Positions 58,354 through 64,000 of a stretch of 64,000 nucleotides of DNA are shown here, one piece after another. This DNA comes from Erythrobacter sanguineus (GTDB lineage Bacteria > Pseudomonadota > Alphaproteobacteria > Sphingomonadales > Sphingomonadaceae): contig CAMCUB010000011.1 of assembly GCA_945878845.1 (NCBI GenBank), positions 1-64,000 on the forward strand, in the 5' to 3' direction. The notes under the pieces were generated by a model. That model was not told the DNA's origin, ran no database searches, and worked only from the letters and a program-made list of their open reading frames with translations. Positions within the stretch are counted from its first letter, which is position 1. Each line of letters starts with the position of its first letter. The position numbers and the translations under genes are program-made.

Positions 58354-60801
58354 TCAGAACCGGACGCTGACTTCCGCGAAGACCTGACGCCCACGGTTCT
58401 GGGTCATCACGAAATCGTCGCCGCCCGGGGGCAGGAACGGACGCCCGCCGGTGGTGATCGTGAAGATCTTGTCGGTGAGGTTCTGCGCGATCAGCGACAG
58501 CTTCCAGTCACCATCGGGGTGACCGATGGCGATGTTGGTATCCACCGTCCAGAAGCTCGGCTGCACAAAGTCGTTCAGCGTCGCTTCGTCGGTGATGTAG
58601 CCATCATTGTAGGCAGCGTTGCCCGACAGGAACAGCTCGAGGCTGTCGCTGAGCGGGATCGTCCAGTCAGCCGCGATGTTGCCCGCCCATTCCGGCGCCT
58701 GGCTGCCGCGGCGACCATTGAGGTCGATCGTGCCGCCGGCGCCGCCCGGCTGCAGGAACTGCGCGGTGTATTGCGCATCGAGGTAGGACAGGTTGGCGCT
58801 GAAGCGCAGACCGTCGACCGGGGTGCGCCAGACGGCTTCAAGGTCGACGCCCTTGGTGGTCAGCTCGCCGGCATTGCTGGTGATGAACTGGATGGTCGAA
58901 GCGTTGAAGTTCTGGACCTGCAGATCCTTGAACACGTACTGGTACGCGGTCGCATTCAAGGTGAACGTCCGGTCAGCCCATTGCGACTTAATCCCGACTT
59001 CACCGCCGATTGCCTCTTCCGACTGGAAGATCAGGGCGCTGAAATCGCCCGTGGTCGCAGCCTGGCTGAGGCTGTTCGACGGCAGCGCCGAGTTGTCGAT
59101 CCCGCCCGACTTGAAGCCGGTCTTGAACGAGGCGAAGACGTTGATGTCGTCGGTCGCCTTGTAGCGCAGCGTGACTTCGGGCGAGAAGTTGTCGTCGCTG
59201 AAGGGGATCGGGCCCGAGAAGAAGCCCGGCCGCACGAAGTTCGGCCCCTGTAGGAAGGTGTGCACATAGGGCACAGAGATCGTCTGGATCTTGGATTCGT
59301 CGGTCCAGCGCACACCGCCCGACAGTTCGAGCTGTTCGGTGATGTCGAAGTTGACGCTGCCGAACAGCGAGAGCGCCTCGGTCTTGGTGGTGTGGGTCTT
59401 GTCCCAGTCATAGGTGAAGCCGGTCACCGGGTCGGGCCCGAGGAACGAGATGTTCACGCCCTGTTGCGAGGTGTCGAAGATGAAGGTGCGGTCTTCGTAG
59501 AACGCGCCGAGCATGAAGTTGAAGGCGCCATCGAAGTCCGACGCAAGGCGGATTTCCTGACTGTATTGCTCCAGCTTGTTGATCGGGTCCGACGAACCCG
59601 CGCCGCCCGGCAGGCGGGTGCCGTTCGGGCCGGGGAAGAACCCGCCGTAGGAATAGGCGTCGTAATCGATCGCATCCATGTTGAGGAGGCCGGTGACCGA
59701 GGTCAGGGTCAGGGTCTCGGACAGGTCGAGCTCGAACTGCAGACGGCTGAACCACACTTCGGTCTCGCCGAAAGGCACGCCGTTGCGGCCATCGGCGGGC
59801 GAATTGCCCGGCACCGGCCCGGCCAGCGGCCCGGCGGCATCGGTCAGGTAATAGCGCTGGTCGCTGGTGTTGCAGTCATAGCCCGCCGGGATCTGCACGC
59901 CCCCGCCCAGCAGGAAGATCGAGTCCGCCACGCCATTGGCGCCGCAGTTGATTTCCGCCGTGCCGATGGCGCCGTCGTTCTCGTTCTTGGTGTACTGCAG
60001 CTTGAAGTTGGCGCGGAACGTGTCGGTCGGGTTCCAGTCCAGCGTGACGCGGCCGATGAAGTCGGTGAGACCGCGCTTCTGGTTGACCGCCGGGGTGTTC
60101 GCCTGCAGCAGCTGGAACTCGTCGATGTCGTTGAACTGCGCGGCAATGCGGATGCCGAGCGTATCGGTGATCGGGCCCGAAATGTAACCCGAGACAAGGT
60201 AGCCCTTCTCCTCGAACTCGTAGCTGCCGCGCGCGCCGAACTGCCAGGTCGCGGTCGGGTTGGCCGAACGCAGCGAGAGCACGCCGGCGGTCGCCGACTT
60301 ACCGAAGAACAGCGACTGCGGCCCGCGCAGCACGTCCACCTGCTCCACATCGAAGAAGCCGGCCTGCACGAGGCGCATGGTCGAGACGACGACGCCGTCA
60401 TATTCAAAGGCGACCGCCGAATCGAACGCCGCCGAGATGTTCGAGGAGCCGACGCCGCGAAGCGAGAGCTGGCCGCCCGAGCCCGAGCCGCCGACCTGCA
60501 CGTTGAGGGTCGGCACGCGGCTGGTGAAGTCGGCGACCTGGTCGATCGAGTAACGCTCAAGCGTCTCGCCGCCGATCGCGGTGACGGTAACGGGCACTTC
60601 CTGAAGAGTTTCGCTCTGGCGGCGGGCCTGAACGACGATCACCGGAATATCGTCATCGGCATCTGCGCTGTCCGCCGAATCCTGCGCCAAGGCGGCAGTA
60701 GGCATGGCGGCGACGCCGCTCAGCGCAGCCCCGCACAGCAACGCACGGCGCAAGCCGTCGGTGCCGACGCCGGATGCAATTCGGGCACGAAAATTGTTCA
60801 T
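58354..60801 (-). CDS. TonB-dependent outer membrane receptor
   Basis: 815 aa from ATG 60801; the track start at 60909 precedes the GGGGAGAGAGCC ribosome site. A signal peptide ends in AALAQ. DIPVIVVQARRQ is the TonB-box region, the plug domain has GVGSSNISAAFDSAVAFEYDGV and DVLRGPQSLFFGKSATAGV, and the last strand ends in VSVRF, the usual C-terminal Phe. It should import a bulky substrate across the outer membrane. Position beside oxygenases and the MFS gene suggests it takes up the growth substrate of this region. Confidence 0.93.
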   Translation of the reverse strand: MNNFRARIASGVGTDGLRRALLCGAALSGVAAMPTAALAQDSADSADADDDIPVIVVQARRQSETLQEVPVTVTAIGGETLERYSIDQVADFTSRVPTLNVQVGGSGSGGQLSLRGVGSSNISAAFDSAVAFEYDGVVVSTMRLVQAGFFDVEQVDVLRGPQSLFFGKSATAGVLSLRSANPTATWQFGARGSYEFEEKGYLVSGYISGPITDTLGIRIAAQFNDIDEFQLLQANTPAVNQKRGLTDFIGRVTLDWNPTDTFRANFKLQYTKNENDGAIGTAEINCGANGVADSIFLLGGGVQIPAGYDCNTSDQRYYLTDAAGPLAGPVPGNSPADGRNGVPFGETEVWFSRLQFELDLSETLTLTSVTGLLNMDAIDYDAYSYGGFFPGPNGTRLPGGAGSSDPINKLEQYSQEIRLASDFDGAFNFMLGAFYEDRTFIFDTSQQGVNISFLGPDPVTGFTYDWDKTHTTKTEALSLFGSVNFDITEQLELSGGVRWTDESKIQTISVPYVHTFLQGPNFVRPGFFSGPIPFSDDNFSPEVTLRYKATDDINVFASFKTGFKSGGIDNSALPSNSLSQAATTGDFSALIFQSEEAIGGEVGIKSQWADRTFTLNATAYQYVFKDLQVQNFNASTIQFITSNAGELTTKGVDLEAVWRTPVDGLRFSANLSYLDAQYTAQFLQPGGAGGTIDLNGRRGSQAPEWAGNIAADWTIPLSDSLELFLSGNAAYNDGYITDEATLNDFVQPSFWTVDTNIAIGHPDGDWKLSLIAQNLTDKIFTITTGGRPFLPPGGDDFVMTQNRGRQVFAEVSVRF

Positions 60802-61125
60802 GGCTCTCTCTCCCCATCGGGCCGCGGCTTGCCCGCGCACCCTGTTTTTCCCAACCCGCAGGCATGTCTCCTCATGCCCTTTAGCCGAAGCCTTCGGATA
60901 CCCTTGCATGTGTATGGTGCGCCCGCGTGCGCGCTATCAGCAAAAGCGATAGTGACCGCACCAAACTGCGACAAAAACGTCACATGCCTGTGTGAAAGCT
61001 AGATTCCGTAACGTCATTGGCCCTGCCTTGCGCGGGCCGCTGCGCCCTCGCGCTTTCGACAGTGGCGGGGGTTGTCGCGCCCGATAGGCTGGCGACACAG
61101 AAAAAAGCGTTTTGGGAGAAGGACG
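60802..61125. promoter_or_regulatory. Divergent regulatory region between the TonB receptor and SDR-MFS genes
   Basis: A 324-nt gap without a credible gene. It contains TCACA-N6-TGTGA (60980-60995), a 5-bp perfect inverted repeat that could be an operator, and palindromic GC stretches near 60920 (GTGCGCCCGCGTGCGCGC). GGGAGAAGG precedes the SDR ATG. A clear promoter could not be assigned. Confidence 0.4.
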
Positions 61126-61905
61126 ATGGCGGGACGGGTAGCGGGCAGGATTGCGCTCGTGACGGGCGGGGCAATGGGGCTGGGGAAGGCCGATTGCGAG
61201 GCGCTGGCGCGCGAGGGCGCGAAAGTGATCGTCACTGACCGCGATGCCGAGCTCGCGCATCAGGTGGCCGACTCCATCGGCGGCGACGCGATGGCGCTCG
61301 ATGTGACCAGCGAAGAGCAATGGATCGAAGTGATGCGCGCGGTGCAGGAACGCCACGGCGGGCTCGACATCCTCGTCAACAATGCCGGCAACGTGATCTT
61401 CGAGAGCATCGAGGATTGCAGCCTCGCGCATTTCAAACTGCACCTTGATATCCACGTGGTCGGGACCTTCCTCGGCTGCAAATACGCCGTGCCGCTGATG
61501 AAGAACCGGCACGAGACCGTGGGCGGGGGCGGCTCCTCGATCATCAACATGGCCTCGACCGCGGCGCTGATGGGCTATGGCAACATCCCCGCCTATGCAG
61601 CGTGCAAGGCCGGGATCGCGGGGATGACCCGCAGCCTTGCGGTCGATTTCCAGGACCGGGGCTACGGCATCCGCGTCAACGCGCTCGCGCCCGGCGGGAT
61701 CGAGACGCCGATGGTGATGGGCATTTCGGGCCGCGCGGGGCAGGCGCCGATGGAGATTCCGGCAGGCCCGCTCCCCGCCGACGCGCTCGGCCATCCGAGC
61801 GACGTGGCAGGCTGCGTGCTGTTCCTCGCTTCGGACGAGGCGCGCTTCCTCAATGGCCTGACCATTCCGGTGGACAATGGCCTTTACGCAAGGCCCCATC
61901 ATTAA
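61126..61905 (+). CDS. SDR family oxidoreductase
   Basis: 259 aa from ATG 61126 (GGGAGAAGGACG upstream); the track start at 61072 is in the spacer. NAD motif TGGAMGLGKADCEAL, NNAGNVIFE, and YAACKAGIAGMTRSLA with catalytic Tyr and Lys. It ends LNGLTIPVDNGLYARPHH. A 29-nt overlap with the MFS gene suggests coupled expression. Probably oxidises a hydroxyl of the imported compound. Confidence 0.9.
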   Translation: MAGRVAGRIALVTGGAMGLGKADCEALAREGAKVIVTDRDAELAHQVADSIGGDAMALDVTSEEQWIEVMRAVQERHGGLDILVNNAGNVIFESIEDCSLAHFKLHLDIHVVGTFLGCKYAVPLMKNRHETVGGGGSSIINMASTAALMGYGNIPAYAACKAGIAGMTRSLAVDFQDRGYGIRVNALAPGGIETPMVMGISGRAGQAPMEIPAGPLPADALGHPSDVAGCVLFLASDEARFLNGLTIPVDNGLYARPHH

Positions 61906-63211
61906 GGGGTCTGCCACTGACGAAAAGCCGGGCGCGTACCGCTGGTACGTGCTCGCACTGCTTACGCTGACAAGCGCGTTCAGCGTCGCCGACCGGCTGG
62001 TGTTCGGCATTCTGGTGCAGGACATCAAGGCCGAGTTCAAACTGTCGGACTTCGAGCTTGGCTTGCTGGGCGGGGTGGCGTTTTCGATCGTCTATGTGCT
62101 GGCGGGCTTTCCGGCAGCGCGGCTCGCAGACCGCTCAACCCGCAAGAACATCGTGGCCAGTGCGATCAGTTTCTGGAGTCTGATGACGGCGGCCTGCGGG
62201 ATGGCGACCGGGTTCTGGACGCTGTTCGTCGCACGCACCGGGGTGGGGGTGGGCGAAGGCTGCTCTGGCCCTTCATCGCAGAGCCTAGTCGCCGACTTTT
62301 TCGAGCGTCACGAACTGGCCAAGGCGATGGGCTACCTGACGCTCGGCTCCACCGTCGGCACCGCCACCGGGCTGGTGTTCGGCGGGCAGCTGGCCGAGAT
62401 GTTCAACTGGCGTTGGGCCTTTATCCTGATGGGCCTACCCGGCCTGCTGCTCGGCGCGGTGCTTTTTTTCACCGTGCGCGAGCCGCCGCGCGGGCGCTAT
62501 GCCCCGGCGGGAACCGACATGACACAGCTGCCGCTGGGGCGCACGATCATGAGCCTCGTCACAAACCGCGTGTTCATGGGTCTGGCGCTGGGCTGGGCGG
62601 TGCAGATCATGATCGGCTATGCGCTCGCCTTCTGGATGGCGGCGGTGATGCTGCGGCAATTCCCGATCTCGACCGGGGATGTCGGGCTCTATCTTGGCCT
62701 GACCTTCCTCCTCGGCGGGATTCCCGGCCCGCTCATCGGCGGATACCTTACCCATTGGCTCACCTTGCGCGATGAACGCTGGCGCGCGTGGCTGCCCGGC
62801 TTGGTGAGCCTGGGCTGCGTGGTGCCGCTGGCGCTGAGCCTGTCATCGAGCAGCTTTGTCGGTTTCCTCTGCTGGTTCGGCGTGGCTTACGGCATCTATG
62901 TTGCCAGTCAGGCCGGGATCATGTCGGGCATTCAGGCGGCGGTCGAACCGGCCAGCCGGGGCTTTGCCGTGGCAATCGCGCTGTTCTTCAACAATCTCGT
63001 CGGGCAGGCGCTGGGGCTGATGGTGATTGGCGCAGTGAGCGACTGGTTGACCGCCACCCAGGGGACAAGCGCGCTGGCGGTAGCGGTGTTTGGGGTGTGC
63101 CTGGTGTCAGGCGTGCTCTCACTCGCGATCTTCGTGTGGACCGCTGCGCAGATGGGGCCAAGCGGCTATCTTGAGAAGATGCGCGGGGGCGTGACCGAAA
63201 CGTTTGCCTAG
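61877..63211 (+). CDS. MFS transporter, spinster-like family
   Basis: 444 aa with about 12 hydrophobic segments. YRWYVLALLTLTSAFSVADRLVFGILV is TM1, AARLADRSTRKN the A-motif loop, GVGVGEGCSGPSSQSLVADFF the conserved TM4-5 stretch. The start lies within the SDR 3' end. It probably moves the substrate or an intermediate over the inner membrane, complementing the divergent TonB receptor. Confidence 0.88.
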   Translation: MAFTQGPIIKGSATDEKPGAYRWYVLALLTLTSAFSVADRLVFGILVQDIKAEFKLSDFELGLLGGVAFSIVYVLAGFPAARLADRSTRKNIVASAISFWSLMTAACGMATGFWTLFVARTGVGVGEGCSGPSSQSLVADFFERHELAKAMGYLTLGSTVGTATGLVFGGQLAEMFNWRWAFILMGLPGLLLGAVLFFTVREPPRGRYAPAGTDMTQLPLGRTIMSLVTNRVFMGLALGWAVQIMIGYALAFWMAAVMLRQFPISTGDVGLYLGLTFLLGGIPGPLIGGYLTHWLTLRDERWRAWLPGLVSLGCVVPLALSLSSSSFVGFLCWFGVAYGIYVASQAGIMSGIQAAVEPASRGFAVAIALFFNNLVGQALGLMVIGAVSDWLTATQGTSALAVAVFGVCLVSGVLSLAIFVWTAAQMGPSGYLEKMRGGVTETFA

Positions 63212-63224
63212 CAGGCCGGGGTCC

Positions 63225-64000
63225 TCAAAACCCCGGATGGATCGAAAGCGCTGCGCCGTCGACCAGCATCTCCGCGCCGGTCATGAAGGGGCACTCGTCG
63301 CTCGCGAGGAAAGCTATGGCGGCGGCGGTTTCGGACGGGTCGGCGAGGCGGTTCAGCGGCGATGTCTTGGCGACCGCAGCGATCAGCCCCGGCATCTGCA
63401 CCTCGGCCGCCGCGAGAATGCCGGTCATGGTCGCACCCGGGATCACCGTGTTGCAGCGGATCGCCAAACCGGCTTGCGCGCACCACGTGGCGACGGATTT
63501 GGAGAGCACTCGCACCGCCGCCTTGCTCGCCGAATAGCCGACATCGGTCGGCAGCGGTGCAATTGCGGTGGTCGAGGCGATATTGACGATCGCGCCCTTG
63601 GGGCCGCCCGGATTGGCGCGCATCGCCGCAATGGCGGCGCGGCATCCTGCCATCGCGCCGGTGAGGTTCACGGCCAGCACCTTATCCCAAGCGGCGAACA
63701 TCGCCTCGTCATCAAGGTCGCCGATCCCTGCGCCCGACACCATCCCGGCATTGTTGACCAGAATGTCGAGCCGTCCGAAGGTCTCGACCGCGCGGCCCAC
63801 GATCTGCGTCCACAACGCGCGGTCGGACACGTCCTGCACCGCGAACCGCGCGCCGGCTTCCTCGCACAGCGCTTGGCCGCGCGCTGCATCGAGATCGGTG
63901 CCGAGCACCTCGGCCCCGTCCGCCCGCAGCCGCCGCACCGTCGCCGCGCCGATCCCAGAGGCGCAGCCGGTGACGATCGCGACCTTGCCGCTGAGGTCCG
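63225..64000 (-). CDS. SDR family oxidoreductase, 5' end cut by the window
   Basis: At least 258 residues are in the window. The frame continues past the track's start (63938) to the window edge, where DLSGKVAIVTGCASGIGAATV gives the NAD(P)-binding motif, so only the first few codons are missing. NNAGMVSGAG and GYSASKAAVRVLSKSVA (Tyr, Lys) confirm a classical SDR. Its 3' end faces the MFS gene 13 nt away. Confidence 0.9.
   Translation of the reverse strand, partial: DLSGKVAIVTGCASGIGAATVRRLRADGAEVLGTDLDAARGQALCEEAGARFAVQDVSDRALWTQIVGRAVETFGRLDILVNNAGMVSGAGIGDLDDEAMFAAWDKVLAVNLTGAMAGCRAAIAAMRANPGGPKGAIVNIASTTAIAPLPTDVGYSASKAAVRVLSKSVATWCAQAGLAIRCNTVIPGATMTGILAAAEVQMPGLIAAVAKTSPLNRLADPSETAAAIAFLASDECPFMTGAEMLVDGAALSIHPGF

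Noticed and set aside
1-64000. tRNA, rRNA or other structured RNA genes
   Set aside because: No cloverleaf with TTCGANNC-type arm or rRNA sequence was recognised by eye; a covariance-model scan would be needed to exclude small RNAs.

Overview
The window looks like chromosomal DNA from a sphingomonad alphaproteobacterium, most likely in or near the Erythrobacteraceae. This is inferred from very high GC, a serine palmitoyltransferase with its own acyl carrier protein (sphingolipid synthesis), a divK/DUF3572 pair, an alphaproteobacterial-type DksA, a Gly/Arg-rich double cold-shock protein and remains of an alphaproteobacterial gene transfer agent (GTA). No rRNA, tRNA, CRISPR array, transposase or integrase was seen.

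Positions 1-25.7 kb are mostly core genome. In order: a GMC oxidoreductase, a sterol-desaturase-type hydroxylase and two small genes (minus strand); a double cold-shock protein; argD-argF-hslO; a secreted small protein; queC; an MFS transporter; and an OmpA-like porin. Next comes a GTA remnant: terS is intact, terL is cut just after its N-terminal ATPase motifs, and the cut joins directly to an N-terminally truncated DUF2793 gene. The genes normally between them are absent. The sphingolipid genes spt-acp follow, then a PycTM-like membrane protein, divK, an operon DUF3572-HAD-RidA-GDPD-COG3146, a Sel1 protein, dksA, a PilZ protein, a solute-binding lipoprotein, a DUF4112 protein and kynA-kynU.

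Positions 25.8-64 kb form a dense catabolic region. It holds three cytochromes P450, two Rieske oxygenase alpha subunits, a 3-ketosteroid-dehydrogenase-like flavoprotein, two acyl-CoA dehydrogenases, a thiolase/DUF35 pair, an acyl-CoA ligase, a thioesterase, a molybdopterin oxidoreductase with mobA nearby, six SDRs, three medium-chain reductases, six SnoaL/NTF2-fold proteins, two ThuA-like proteins, two AhpD/CMD-like proteins, two ABM-like proteins, a TonB receptor and an MFS carrier. Many reading frames overlap by 1-4 nt, so they are probably co-transcribed. The gene content suggests uptake (TonB, MFS), oxygenation (P450, Rieske), ring or side-chain dehydrogenation, CoA activation and beta-oxidation-like cleavage of a bulky hydrophobic compound such as a steroid or isoprenoid. 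The substrate cannot be read from sequence alone.

No transcriptional regulator, ferredoxin or ferredoxin reductase is encoded in this 38-kb region. Two promoters in it share a 21-nt element with a palindromic half, a likely binding site for a regulator encoded elsewhere. Five long palindromic intergenic repeats occur between 39 and 57 kb and none was seen in the core half.
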